DNA of 64,000 nt from Lolium rigidum (GCF_022539505.1 NC_061514.1:326661090-326725089), one strand, 5' to 3'; counted from the first letter of the stretch, positions 23,711-35,812 are shown. Notes: generated by a model from the sequence alone, not told the origin. Numbers and translations are program-made.

Positions 23711-25858
23711 TTCACACTTTCTGCGCCTAGCTGAAAGGCGTTAAAAAAAGCGCTTATGGGAGACAACCCATTATTTTACTTCTGCACTTTTATTTTATAT
23801 TTGAGTCTTGGAAGTTGTTACTACTGTAGCAACCTCTCCTTATCTTTATTTTATTGCATTTTTGTGCCAAGTAAAGTCTTTGATAGTAAAGTCAATACTA
23901 GATTTGGATTACTGCGCAGAAACAGATTTCTTACTGTCACGAAATTGAGCAGCCCCTACTGTAGGAAATTTAGAAAAATCTGTCAATTTACGTGCGTGAT
24001 CCTCAGATATGTACGCAACTTTCATTAAATTTGAGCATTTTCATCTGAGCAAGTTAAGTGCCCTAAAAAAATTCGTTTTTACGGACTGTTCTGTTTTGAC
24101 AGATTCTGCCTTTTATTTCGCATTGCCCGTTTTGCTATGTTTGATGGATTTCTTTGTTCCATTAACTTTCAGTAGCTTTGTGCAATGTCCAGAAGTGTTA
24201 GGAATGATTATGTCACCTCTGAATATATGAATTTTGGATTATGAACTAACCCTCTAATGAGTTTATTTTGAGTTTGGTGTGGAGGATGTTTTCAAGGGTC
24301 AAGAGAGTAGGATGATACAATATGATCAAGAAGAGTGAAAAGTCTAAGCTTGGGGATGCCCCCGTGGTTCATCCCTGCATATTTTAAGAAGACTCAAGCA
24401 CCTAAGCTTGGGGATGCCCAAGGCATCCCTTCTTCATCGACAACTTATCAGGTCACCTCTAGTGAAACTATATTTTTATTCCGTCACATCTTGTGTGCTT
24501 TACTTGGAGTGTCAGTTTGTTTTTGTTTTTGTTTTTGTTTGAATAAAATCGGATCCTAGCATTCCTTGTTTGGGAGAGAGACACGCTCCGCTGTTTCGTA
24601 TGAACACATATGTTCTTAGCTTTACTTTTAATGTTCATGGCGAAGGTTGAAACTGCTTCGTTCATTGTTATATGGTTGGAAACGGAAAATGCTTCATGTG
24701 GTAATTGGTATAATGTCTTGAATAATTTGATACTTGGCAATTGTTGTGCTCATATAGATCATGTTTAAGCTCTTGCATCATGTACTTTGCACCTATTAAT
24801 GAAGAACTACATAGAGCTTGTTAAAATTTGGTTTGCATGATTGGTCTCTAGAGTCTAGATATTTTCTGGTTGAGGTGTTTGAACAACAAGGAGACAATGT
24901 AGAGTCTTATAATGCTTGCAATATGTTCTTATGTAAGTTTTGCTGTACCATTTTATACTTGAGTTTGCTTCAAACAACCTTGCTAGCCTAGCCTTGTATT
25001 GAGAGGAATTCTTCTCGTGCATCCAAATCCTTGAGCCAAAAACTATGCCATTTGTGTCCACCATACCTACCTACTACATGGTATTTCTCTGCCATTTCAA
25101 AGTAAATTAATTGAGTGCTATCTTTAAAATTCTATCCTTTGTCTTTGCAATATATAGCTCATGGGAAAATAGCCTTAAAAACTATTGTGGTGAAGAATAT
25201 GTAGCTATGTATCTTATTTCTTATAAGTTGCTTGTTGAGCGGTAACCATGCTTCTGGGGACGCCACCAACTATTACACCTTTGTTGAATATCATGTGAGT
25301 TGCTATGCATGTTCGTCTTGTCTGAAGTAAGGGTGATTTATCATGATCAAATGGTTTGAGTATGCATATTGTTAGAGAAGAACATTGGGCCGCTAACTAA
25401 AGCCACGAATCATGGTGGAAGTTTCAGTTTGGACAATTAATCCTCAAGCTCCTATGAGAATATTATCTTTTGTTGAATGCTTATGCATTAAAGAGGAGTC
25501 CATTATCTGTTGTCTATGTTGTCATGGTATGGATGTCTAAGTTGAGAATAATCAAAAACGAGAAATCAAATGCAATCTTTCTCCTTAGACCTTTGTACAG
25601 GCGGCATAGAGGTACCCCTTTGTGACACTTGGTTGAAACATATGTTATGCAATGATAATCCATGTAAATCCAAGCTAATTACGACAAGGTGCGGGCACTA
25701 TTGGTAATCTATGCATGAGGCTTGCAACTTATAAGATGTCTTATACATAACACATATGATTTATTACTACCGTTGACAAAATTGTTTCTATGTTTTCAAA
25801 ATGAAAAGCTCTAGCACAAAAATAGTAATCTATGCTTCCCTCTGCGAAGGGCCTATCT
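23711..25858 (+). other. Element B 3' non-coding region
   Basis: This stretch has no gene. It matches element A (35813-37980) closely and element D (47998-49879, inverted). It contains the conserved motif CTAAGCTTGGGGATGCC twice (24344 and 24402) and a perfect hairpin at 24410-24429. Confidence 0.75.
24410..24429 (+). other. Conserved hairpin in the 3' region of B
   Basis: The arms GGGATGCC and GGCATCCC enclose CAA. The same hairpin stands in A at 36513-36533, where the stem is 9 bp, and in D at 49159-49179. Confidence 0.7.
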
Positions 25859-26599
25859 TTTACTTTAGGGATTTCTATTTTCGTGCCCTCAGGTCCTTAG
25901 TTGTGCTCAGTTTTCCCCAGCTCCTTAGTTTTTCCTCAGTTTTCCCCAAGTCCTTGTTTGAAACGCGCAGAAGCAGCTCAGACAGCAGGATTCCCGTTTA
26001 GTTGACCGTTCCGTGCTGACGTGTGGGGCCGAGTGGTGTGGGCCCATGTCGCGTGGGGCTGGTAGAAAGGGACCGCGTGGGACAGGACGAGATAGCGTTT
26101 GGTTGCACGTGAGCATGAGCTGGGTTTTGTCTCTCTCGGCCCAAATTGGCATTTTCCCTTTTAAGAGTACCTTTTCTGCCTTCTTCTCTCTTCTTTTTTC
26201 ACCTAATTAGTATCAAATCTAGAGAAGCTTGCATTTCTGTCTTTCTTCAATTATTATTTGTGCCTTTTGGCCCTCGTTGTTTGCCCAATATGGCAGCAAA
26301 TCTAGTAGGGAGCCCAATCTAGTACTCCATCTGGTCCATATGTATGTAGTTAAATCTAGAAGCAAATCTATAGGGAATGTACGATAAATTCACAAGGTCA
26401 TATAGTAGAATAGGGATAGATAATAGGGATCCCTCCCTAGATAATAAGCTGCATTCAGCAGCCAAACATAGTAGGGTTCGAGGTTCTTCACAGCACCATC
26501 ATACTAACAAAGGTAACAACGAGGGATCCCTAGCTAACAACAAAGGGATCCCAACAACAAAATGGAGGAGGCAGCAGCAGCACACGTCCAGGACTCCGC

Positions 26600-27786
26600 C
26601 TACCCCATCTGCCTCTGCCTCCACTTGTTGCTCCCCTTGGGAGCCTTGGGCTTGAGCGGAGGCATGCGCTCGGCGGAGATCTCCACCCGCTGGATGCTGA
26701 GGAGGTGCATGCCGAGCGCCATGTGCTTGGCGCGGAAGGAGTGGGGGTTCACCGACACGCCGACCTTGGGGTTGGTGTTGCCGATGTTCTCGGCATGCGT
26801 GAGGACGCAGTTGAAGTCAGTGCCGCCGAGCCTCATAGTGCGGAAGGGGCACTCGTAGACACCCTTGGTGAAGTAGGAGACGTCTCGGCCGACCTGCGGC
26901 CTCCGCGGCACACTGGCGAGTCTTGATGTCATGGTGCTCGTCGTCGCTGCCGACGTCGCTGCCAGACAGCTGATCCATATCAAACGGGAACTATTAGTGA
27001 ATGAGTTGCAACGATGACTAACGTGCATGATAACAAAGTTAGGAAAAACAGAGGCAGCCTCAGTTAGGCTGGACACGATTATATGTCTACGGGGACGGTG
27101 TAAGCGAACCAAAGCTCATGCACAACAGATTTGTACACGAAATGGTTCGCTGAACCCTCCCCGTAAAAATCTGTGCCCACCGATTCATCATAGGCAAAGA
27201 AACAGATTCCAGATCTGAACTTGAACACATTCCAGATTATTTGCAAAATTAAACGGTTGATATCTTTTGATTCGTGCATAAAATTACTGATTGAGATCCT
27301 ATGATTACTTGCATAAATTAACTGATTGAGATCCCATTATTACTTGCATAAATTAACCGAACGGCCGAACCCCAAATCTTAAACGAAATCAAGGAGGGAT
27401 CAAAGCAAAATGGAATAAAATCGGCGCAAATATTAGCCCAATACTCATCCATCCACGGATCCATCTACACCGGCAAAAATAGGGTTCAAAAATGAATGGG
27501 GAACAAAAAAGGAAGCAAACCGTAGTTACCTCGTTCCATGGGTCCTCCATGGAGGTGTCGTAGGGGTTCGGGGCGGGACGTACGGCACCTCCTCGTAGGG
27601 GTCCCATCCCGGCGGGATCTGAGCGCCACCGGTGGCAGCAGCCTCCGATGCACCGGCGGAGGAGGCGGCGACGTCCGTTGAGGGGACGACGGCGACGTCC
27701 GTTGAGGGGACGGCGTCGAAGAGGGAGGCGTCGCGCTTGGAGCCGACGGCGCCGTGGACGATGGGATTGGCATTCTCCTTGTCCAT
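26600..27786 (-). CDS. Two-exon ORF carried by the Mutator element, uncharacterised
   Basis: Exon 1 (27786-27530) encodes MDKENANPIVHGAVGSKRD and a Thr/Pro-rich acidic tail, ending at a GT donor (ACGAG|GTAACT). Exon 2 starts near 26992 (TAATAG|TTCCCG) and runs to the stop at 26602-26600. It encodes VGRDVSYFTKGVYECPF, then THAENIGNTNPKVG, SFRAKHMALGMHL and a basic end, KAPKGSNKWRQRQMG. The C-P-F ... H ... H spacing loosely recalls plant XS-type zinc fingers, but the second Cys of CxxC is replaced (CPFRT). An acidic alternative frame, QLSGSDVGSDDEHHDIKT, just before this core suggests a one-base deletion near 26900, so it may be a pseudogene. Capture of a host gene by the element is inference. 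Confidence 0.45.
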
Positions 27787-28854
27787 CTCGCCGGTTGAGG
27801 AGAGGGAGAGGGAGAGGGTTATTTTGCTTTGGAGAAGATGATGGGACGTGAGAGAGGCGGCGTTGCGTAGGCGAGTGAGAGTGACAGAGATAGTGGGAGG
27901 AGGCGTCTATAAAGGCAAGGGGTGGTTAATGCGACCCGCATCCTACGCGTCCACCGCTGCACGTACGCACGTCTTGGACTTACGCAATGCGACACGCGTC
28001 CACGATTGCACGTCTTCGACTTACGCACCGCGACCGGCGTCTACGCGTCAACAATTGCACGTCTTCCATTTACTGCACCGCAACACGCATCCTCGAGTCT
28101 AACCCTGGAAATTTAGATATACTCGGGTATAACCTCGAGTATTATACTAGCACTTTTTGTGTGCTCGGTTTTCCCCTTGAGTGCTAATACTTGGCTAGTG
28201 CAATATGCTCGGTTTTACCCTCAAGTAGCTGGTCAACATACGAGTCAACAAATGGGATTAACTAGTTAAATGAGTCATTTAATGTGCAAAAAATTCCAAA
28301 AAATAGTGGCACATACTCATGGAGTCTTTACCACAAATTGCCAGTTCTCAAAACATAGATAAGTCATAGAGAAATCAAGTTTTACCACAAATTGTCACTT
28401 CTCAAAGGCCTTCTCAAATCACCTAGTAGCTATGAAGGTGCATGGTTTTCCACAATAAGCCCTTCCCAAAACAGCTTTCCCCAAAACATACTTTGTCTAA
28501 ATGAGGCCACAATTCTCACACTCATGTATATTTGTATTGCAAATAGTTTGAGATAGGCCAAGATGGGTTTCATTGTACAAAACACGTATTTTCCATTTTT
28601 TAAATCTCATATTTGAATCCCTTAGTCTGTTTATTACATAGGTGCCATTGGTTTCTTGATACTACTCAGTTTTGCCCTCTCCCTCCACAAATTCTCTCAC
28701 ACGTGCAACATTGCCCTGATTGGTCTAGCCCATGTCACGCGGATCGTGCCCGCCGACCATTGATCGTATGATCTAACGGGCAGGATAACCCCTCTCTCTC
28801 TCTCTGTCGGAGGTTACCTTCCACTCTCCAAGTATGCTAAAGGGCGGTTTTCTG

Positions 28855-29218
28855 TATTCATTTTCACGCGCTAAAAATTATAAACTCTTTTAGGCATTAC
28901 TTTTCACGCAAAAAAATGATAAACCATCACCGATTTGTTGTAGCCATTAATTTTCAAGCAAAAAACGATAAACCATCACCGATTTGTAGTAGCCATTAAT
29001 TTTCACGAAAAAAATGATAAACCATCACCGATTTGTTGTAGCCATTAATTTTCACGCAAAAAATGATAAACCATCATCGATTTGTTGTAGCCATTAATTT
29101 TCACGAAAAAAATGATAAACCATCACCGATTTGTTGTATCCATTACTTTTCACGCAAAAAATGATAAACCATCACCGATTTCTTGTAGCCATTACTATTC
29201 ACGGTAAAAATGATAAAC
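28855..29218. repeat. 49-bp tandem array, about seven copies
   Basis: The landmark ATAAACCATCACCGATTT recurs every 49 bp (AAACC at 28921, 28970, 29019, 29068, 29117, 29166 and a variant at 29215). Copies differ by a few bases, with CACGCAAAAA and CACGAAAAAA variants alternating. Confidence 0.9.
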
Positions 29219-29279
29219 GAACCAATCTATCTATCTCGTATTTGAAGTTTGGAAGGGTTCACCATCTAGTTATGTTAAC

Positions 29280-29890
29280 TTTCGAGGTTTTGACCTGAAA
29301 ACAAATGGGTATTATAAAGGGAAATAAAAGTTCAAAAAAATGTAAAAACGAAACAATCTACCTATCTTTGTATAGAAGATCGTATGTATGATTTTGAGGT
29401 CATTTAGAGAAGGTAGAAAAAAATCCCTTTTGAGAAGGTCGAAAAAACCTAACTTGTTACAAAAGCTGGTTTCGAGTGAGACCTAACCAAATTTGGCATA
29501 CATTATGCCATATCTATAACAACAAGGAATATCTAAAAGGGAAAGTTTCACAAAATTTGAAATTTATGGCGAAAATGATGCCATACATGATCTTGTTTTT
29601 CGAGGTTACAGGCTGAAAATCAATTGGTTATTATAAAGGGAAATAAAAAGTTCGAAAAATATAAAAACGAAACAATCTATCTATCTATGTATAGAAGATC
29701 AGATGTATGAAATTTGAGGTCATTTAGAGAAGGTAGAACAAATCACCTTGTTAGAAAAGCTGGTTTCAGTGAGACAAAACGGCATGCGTTTAAGCAAAGT
29801 GATTTTTTTCGAACATCTCCAAATGACCCCAAATTTGCCATACATGATGCCATACGTGTAACAACAAGGAACCCTATCTAAAAAGTGTCA
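29280..29890. repeat. Diverged ~310-bp tandem duplication inside the Mutator element
   Basis: The series TATTATAAAGGGAAATAAAA, GAAACAATCTA, GTATAGAAGATC, TTGAGGTCATTTAGAGAAGG and CAACAAGGAA occurs once in 29300-29530 and again in 29625-29875. The second copy has insertions and many substitutions. Confidence 0.75.
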
Positions 29891-31340
29891 AAAAAGTTTG
29901 CCGAACCCTATAGCTCTATCAAAAAGAACCTCACCATGGCGCTAGTATAATTTTGGGCTTAGTTACAAACTTTCGTTACCTAACCTTCAACACGAAAATT
30001 GTTTCAAATCACTTTTGGCGTACAAGAAACAAATCCCTCCTTGATTCGAGCACCACAGCCTCCAAACTTTGCCGATGCCGATATCGGCATGATCAGAACG
30101 GCTATGCTCGCCGCCACTGCTAGGTCACCGTCGGGATGCACCCTCAATCCCGTCCCCTCATTCGATCAGTGACACACCAGAGATACCGCCGAGGCCAATG
30201 CCGAACGTACATGCTGATGCCAATGCCGAACATGCATCCACGCCGATGTGGGCACGGCCACGCCGCCCCGCTATGCTGGACGCCACAGACCACCGCGAGG
30301 TCTTTCCCTTCGCCACCACACTCTTCTAGCACCCATCTATACACGCCGGAAAGGAGAGACACTAGTTTTCTCTACATTGCTCGCGTTCGTGTCGGACACG
30401 GTCGGTCAAAGTTTTGATGTAGTCGTCGATGTCGTCGACCATTTCTTCTCTTCTTTGCATGGTTAAACGCGTCTAGTTCATATCTATCTAATGCGTCCGG
30501 TCTCGCCTCATGCGGTTCTTTGTGGACGTCGATCTCATCTCGGCACCCCGCGAGGCCACCTCCTCCGTGCCATCGTTGTAGAGCTCCGTTTAAAAATCTA
30601 TTCCTACCCGTGTATTGCCCCTTGTATCGGCGCCATGGCCCACTTGTCATTCGATATACCGAAGCCCCACTCGTGCGCGTTTTGTTCGGGGATACGGCGA
30701 TGCTTACGGTCAAACAAAGATGGATGGTCGACGTGTCTTTGCGGGCTCTACGTGGCCCCACTAGTCAGAAGATAACGGTCAACCGTCGGGCAACCGGCCG
30801 TTACAGCATCTGTGATGGTTTCAGACAAGGTCTTGGGGAAAACTGAGGAAAAACTAAGGAGCTAGGGAAAACTGAGCACAACTAAGGAACCGAGGGCACG
30901 AAAATAGAAATCCCTTTACTTTATTGTTGAGTCAGTTTACCTACTTCTTTCTATCTTAGAAGCAAACACGTGTGTGAACTGTGTGCATTGATTCTTAAAT
31001 GTTTACCTATTGCACTTGTTATATTACTTTGTGTGGACAATTATCCATGAGATAAACATGTTGAAGTTGAAAGCAACTACTGAAACTTATATCTTCCTTT
31101 GTGTTGCTTCAAAGCTTTCTACTAAGAATTTATTGCTTTATGAGTTAACTCTTATGCAAGTCTTATTGATGCTTGTCTTGAAAGTATTATTCATGAAAAG
31201 TCTTTGCTATATGATTCAGTTGTTTATTCATTGTCTTTACCATTGCTTCGAATCGCTGCATTCATCTCATATGCTTTACAATAGTATTGATCAAGATTAT
31301 GATAGCATGTCACTTCAGAAATTATCCTTGTTATCGTTCA

Positions 31341-31360
31341 CCTACTCGAGGGCGAGTAGG
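31341..31360 (+). other. Hairpin just upstream of the 3' LTR of B
   Basis: CCTACTCGAGGGCGAGTAGG is a perfect 8-bp stem with an AGGG loop. It lies 19 bases before the 3' LTR, next to a purine-rich AAGCTTGGGGATG that probably serves as polypurine tract. An identical hairpin precedes the 3' LTR of A (38411-38430). Confidence 0.7.
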
Positions 31361-31379
31361 AACTAAGCTTGGGGATGCT

Positions 31380-32983
31380 TGATACGTCTCAAACGTATCT
31401 ATAATTTCTGATGTTCCATGCTACTTTTATGATGATACTCACATGTTTTATACACACTTTATGTCATTATTATGCATTTTTCGGCACTAACCTATTGACG
31501 AGATGCCGAGGAGCCAGTTGATGTTTTCTGCTGTTTTTGGTTTCAGAAACCCTACAAAGGAAATATTCTCGGAATTGGACGAAATCAATGCTCAGGGTCT
31601 TATTTTTCCACGAAGCTTCCAGAAGGCCGAAAGGGAAACGAGTGGGGCGACGAGGCGCCGCCACCATAGGGCCGCGCGGCCAGATGGGGGCCCGCGCCGC
31701 CCTATGGTGTGGGCCCCTCGTCAGCCCTCCGACTCTGCCTTTCCGCCTTCTTATAGCCTTCGTCGCGAAAACCCCAGTACCGAGAGCCACGATACGGAAA
31801 ACCTTCCCGAGACGCCGCCGCCGCCAATCCCATCTCGGGGGATTCAGGAGATCGCCTCCGGCACCCTGCCGGAGAGGGGAATCATCTCCCGGAGGACTCT
31901 TCATCACCATGATCGCCTCCGGATTGATGTGTGAGTAGTTCACCCCTGGACTATGGGTCCATAGCAATAGCTAGATGGTTGTCTTCTCCTCATTGTGCTA
32001 TCATGTTAGATCATGTGAGCTGCCTATCATGATCAAGATCATCTATTTGTAATGCTACATGTTGTGTTTGTTGGGATCCGATGAATATGGAATACTATGT
32101 CAAGTTGATTATCAATCTATCATATATGTTGTTTATGTTCTTGCATGCTCTCCGTTGCTAGTAGAGGCTGCGGCCAAGTTGATACTTGTGACTCCAAGAG
32201 GGAGTATTTATGCTCGATAGTGAGTTCATGCCTCCATTGAATGCAGGACGAGTGACGGAAAGTTCTAAGGTTGTGGATGTCTTGTTGCCACTAGGGATAA
32301 AACATCAATGCTTTGTCTAAGGATATTTGTGTTGATTACATTACGCACCATACTTAATGCAATTGTACTGTTGTTTGCAACTTAATACTTGGAAGGGGTG
32401 CGGATGCTAACTTTGAAGGTGGACTTTTTAGGCATAGATGCATGCTTGGATAGCGGTCTATGTACTTTGTCGTAATGCCACGATTAAATCTCATAGTAGT
32501 CATCGTGATATGTATGTGCATTTTTATGCCCTCTCTATTTGTCAATTGCCCAAGCTGTAATTTGTTCACCCAACATGCCATTTATCTTATGGGACGAGAC
32601 ACCACTAGTGAACTGTGGACCCCGGTCCATTCTTTACATCCGAAATACAATCTATCGCAAACTCTGTTCTTTACTATTCTTCGCAAACAAACATCATCTT
32701 CCACACTATACATTTAATCCTTTGTTTACGGCAAGCCGGTGAGATTGACAACCTCACTCGTTACGTTGGGGCAAAGTACTTTGATTGTGTTGTGCGGGTT
32801 CCATGTTGGCGCCGGAATCCCCGGTGTTGCGCCGCACTACACTCCGTCACCAACAACCTTCACGTGTTCCTTGACTCCTACTGGTTTGATAACCTTGGTT
32901 TCTTACTGAGGGAAAACTTGCTGCTGTACGCATCACACCTTCCTCTTGGGGTTCCCAACGGACGTGTGTCTTGCACGCCATCA
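31380..32983 (+). repeat. Element B 3' LTR
   Basis: It runs from TGATACGTCTCAAACG to CACGCCATCA. It pairs with the split 5' LTR of B through the shared CGAAAGGGAAACGA and GGCGACGAGGCGCCGCCACC variants, and is followed by the CATAC duplication. Confidence 0.92.
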
Positions 32984-33271
32984 CATACGTTTAATCCTTT
33001 GTTTACATCAAGCCGGTGAGATTGACAACCTCACTGTTAAGTTGGGGCAAAGTATTGTGATTGTGTTGTGCAGGTTCCACGTTGGCGCCGGAATCCCTGG
33101 TGTTGCGCCGCACTACACTCCGTCACCAACAACTTTCACATGGCCCTTGACTCATACTGATTCGATAACCTTGGTTTCTTACTGAGGGAAAACTTGCTGC
33201 TCTACGCATCACACCTTCCTCTTGGGGTTCCCAACAGACGTGTGTCAACTACACGCCAGCAAGATATTTTC

Positions 33272-33289
33272 TGGCGCCGTTGCCGGGAA
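33272..33289 (+). other. Primer binding site of element A (tRNA-Asp type)
   Basis: TGGCGCCGTTGCCGGGAA lies 10 bases after the LTR end at 33261. It matches the site of B except for one base near its 3' end. Confidence 0.82.
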
Positions 33290-33770
33290 GATCAAGACAC
33301 GCTGCAAGGGGAGTCTCCCACATCCAATCTCTTTACTTTGTTTTTGTCTTGCTTTACTTTACTTTATTTACTGCTTTTTTTGTTCTCTATATCAAAAACA
33401 CAAAAAAATTAGTTACTAGCTTTACTTTATTTACTGTCTTGTTTGCATTCTTTATATTAAAAACACAAAAAAATTAGTTACTTGCATTTACTTTATTTAG
33501 TTTGCTTTATTTACTATTGCTAAAAATGAGTAATCCTGAGGTTGAAATTCGTTCGTTTAAGCAATAAGGGGGAGAAAGTTTTAAAGATGCTTGGTATAGA
33601 ATTAGTGATGCTCATCATAGGTGCACTAAGAAACACTCCACTATTATCCTACTTAGGAACTTTTATGTTGGTATCTCTAGCTGGAATAGGTATGTTCTTG
33701 ATACTCTTGCGGGAGGTAATTTCCTAGGCACTCCTGCTTTAGAAGCTAGTTGCATCATTGAGAGTCTAGT

Positions 33771-35330
33771 TTTTTTTTAACACACAGATTATATTAGCAT
33801 TAAAGATCATAGTACATCATTACATGGCTCTCAAGAACAGAGCAAGAAAGGGATGTGCCTAGCTGCACAAAATAAGAGAAGGATGGTCTACACTCGTAAA
33901 GAACATGAAGAAACCGAAGATTGCCAATGGAGCCAATCAGCCATCGATCATCCGTCGACAACTCGGATTCGAATATGCCGCATCGGCAATCTTCAAGGGC
34001 CTCTGTGCTCCAAAACAGTTGATGCCCCGCAGGTGGCTCTCCCGACGGTCTGTCTGGCGTATGCACTTGAGGTTGGGAATAGTTGAGCTGTAGATATCCG
34101 TGAACCATCACCGAGCTCAACCACGACATGTCCCCGTTGTTGAATGCGGGGATCAGCAATGAGACATGTTGTCATCCACATCTGGTGGAAAGAACCCGAA
34201 CAGCAAGAGGACGGCTTCTTCAACATAATCACCATCCGTCAAAGATAACATTGTGCCGCAATAACTTGAAGGATAATCTTGCTCATTGGTACCATAGATC
34301 ATGCCCAGATTGATGGTTGGCTTTGCAGCTAAATCAATGTGAAGCAACACCATTCTATTATCAGCAAGACTGAACTTGTCATTCTCCCTAGCATTGCTTT
34401 TAATTTGAGCTTTCAGTAGAACACCACATCGGATTGGACAAGGAGAAGGCTGTGTAGTAATCTTGCGGTTCATCTTCTCCAACCAGATTTTCAACAATGA
34501 CATATCGAAGATTCATCTTCTCAAACCATATTTTCAACAATGACATATCGAAGATGGTGTTGTACTTCTCAAACTTAACAAGGATGTACCAGCCTTGAAA
34601 CAACAAAAAAGAGGTACTACCAATTGTTGCAAGTCCAATACCAAACTGATTGCTTGTGAGATGAGAAGAAACAGCAAACCATGTAGCAGTGCAAGATAAA
34701 GTCCAATCCTTGGCCAGTGAGAAGAAACTGCAGGGCCTGGCACCACACTCAAAACTGCTGCTCACATAAATCTGGGAAATCAAATCTAGCAGCTTCCAGC
34801 CGAGAGACAGCCCGAGCTTGCTATCATCGATTGAAATCTGCAGCATGATATGCAGCAGGCGACCAACGACGAATTCGTGCTTCAATATATGCAACGCCTT
34901 ATCCTTTAGCTCACATGAGACCTTGATTGCGCTGACATCCTTAACCGATTTATTGTAGAAAAGAAAGGGGATCAAGGGAGTGGGAGCGATGGCAGCCAAA
35001 GCAAACCCTCGCCATGGACTCGACCAAGGGGTGCCGGCATGGGATCTGACCCCAATCGAGCGCCCCACTTCCACTCCATAGCCATGGCCACCGGAGAGAA
35101 AGCAAGGTGAGATTGATCCAAATCTGGATCCGGCCGCCTCCCGATTATTTGCCAGAGAAGAGAAAAAACAGCAAGAAACTACAACTACTAGGTGCCAGAC
35201 CCCCCTCCCACCCGTCGCTGGCCACCATGGCCGCCGGCGGCGAGGGGGAGAGAGGCCGGCAGGGGGAATCGGAGGTGGGGGCAAGAAGTGGCAGCACGGG
35301 GGCTGAAGACTCCACAAGGGTACTCAAGTC
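33771..35330 (-). pseudogene. Poly(A)-tailed retrocopy of an unidentified gene (or short LINE)
   Basis: A 16-bp target TCATTGAGAGTCTAGT is repeated at 33755-33770 and 35331-35346. The plus strand begins with T8 directly after the left copy, so a poly(A) tail ends the minus-strand sequence. Minus-strand pieces read SVKDVSAIKVSCELKDKAL, KHEFVVGRLLHIMLQISIDD, GLSLGWKLLDLISQIYVSS and GTMLSLTDGDYVEEAVLLLF. The first ~330 bases look like a GC-rich leader with an ATG at 35228. There are no reverse transcriptase or endonuclease motifs. I do not recognise the protein. A processed pseudogene is the best reading; a non-autonomous LINE derivative is the alternative. Confidence 0.6.
34488..34570 (-). repeat. 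Short tandem duplication in the retrocopy
   Basis: On the minus strand a ~42-bp unit beginning TTCGATATGTCATTGTTGAA and ending GAGAAGATGAA occurs twice in a row. The duplication changes the frame between MSLLKIWFEKMN and MSLLKIWLEKMN. Confidence 0.75.
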
Positions 35331-35812
35331 TCATTGAGAGTCTAGTTGGAATACCACCTGTTAATGAAGCTAAAATTGAAATCTCTCTTGAAGATGTCAT
35401 GAAAAAGTTGGAGTCCATAGAGAAAAATCTTCCAAGTGTTGAGACTAAATTGGGAATATTACTTAATAACACTGATAAACTTGATAAATCTCTAAGTGGA
35501 ATCAATGAGAGAATTGCCATTTTAGAAACTTGTGCTACTCATGATAATCGAACCCATAGGATTAGTGAACTTAAGAAGCTATGGGAACCTTGGGTTCAAC
35601 TTTTTCTTCTCCTAAGTTTAAGGAGAAAGCTTATGTGGGTAAGGAACAAAAGTTCATGTATGTCTCTAAGGTGCCTAAGCCAAAAAAACTATTACAGGCC
35701 TAAAATTGACAAAGCCCTTAGTACCACTATGGATGAGGGAGCATCTAAGATACCTATTGTCACAAATTGTGAAAATTATGATGTTGATATTTCACCTCTT
35801 GATAATACTTGA

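Larger units (their letters stand above)
25868..30914. mobile_element. Mutator-like element (non-autonomous), 5.05 kb
   Basis: The terminal inverted repeats are 89 bp (25868-25956 and 30826-30914), with about 85 matching bases, and start GGGATTTCTATTTTCGTGCC. The 9-bp target TTTACTTTA is duplicated at 25859-25867 and 30915-30923, and B continues on both sides. There is no mudrA transposase. The interior carries an ORF on the minus strand (26600-27786), a 49-bp tandem array, a diverged ~310-bp duplication and a GC-rich segment at 30060-30600 that may be another captured gene piece. Confidence 0.92.
17669..32983 (+). mobile_element. Gypsy (Athila-like) gag-protease retrotransposon B with nested insertions
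   Basis: B sits in the 5' LTR of A with CATAC duplicated at 17664-17668 and 32984-32988. Its 5' LTR is 17669-17916 plus 19521-20852 (1580 bp), and its 3' LTR is 31380-32983 (1604 bp). The 3' LTR has a ~20-bp insertion near 31678 that the 5' LTR lacks. The internal part (20853-31379) holds gag and an aspartic protease only. It is further broken by a small DNA element (22662-23158) and a Mutator element (25868-30914). Confidence 0.92.
33525..35812 (+). pseudogene. Element A gag remnant of a different type, split by a retrocopy
   Basis: The ATG at 33526 opens a frame that stops early (33562) and is restored as GGESFKDAWYRISDAHHR and LLRNFYVGISSWNRYVLD, an Athila-type gag motif. After the insertion (33771-35330) it continues as VGIPPVNEAKIEISLEDVM and a predicted coiled coil (KKLESIEKNLPSVETKLG, then LDKSLSGINERIAILE). 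A frameshift near 35600 separates FSSPKFKEKAYVGKEQKF from a last piece ending YDVDISPLDNT. No protease is encoded. Only the final dozen residues resemble the end of the coding region of B. Confidence 0.7.

Noticed and set aside
26600..27786. The ORF in the Mutator element as a mudrA transposase
   Set aside because: It has no MULE DDE or SWIM-type motifs and is far too short.
28855..29218. CRISPR array
   Set aside because: The 49-bp units are direct tandem copies without unique spacers, in a plant transposon.
34400..35317. 305-codon minus-strand open frame as an ordinary host gene
   Set aside because: It lies wholly inside a 16-bp duplicated, poly(A)-tailed insertion within a retrotransposon, and its reading continues in another frame downstream. 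I list it as a retrocopy instead.
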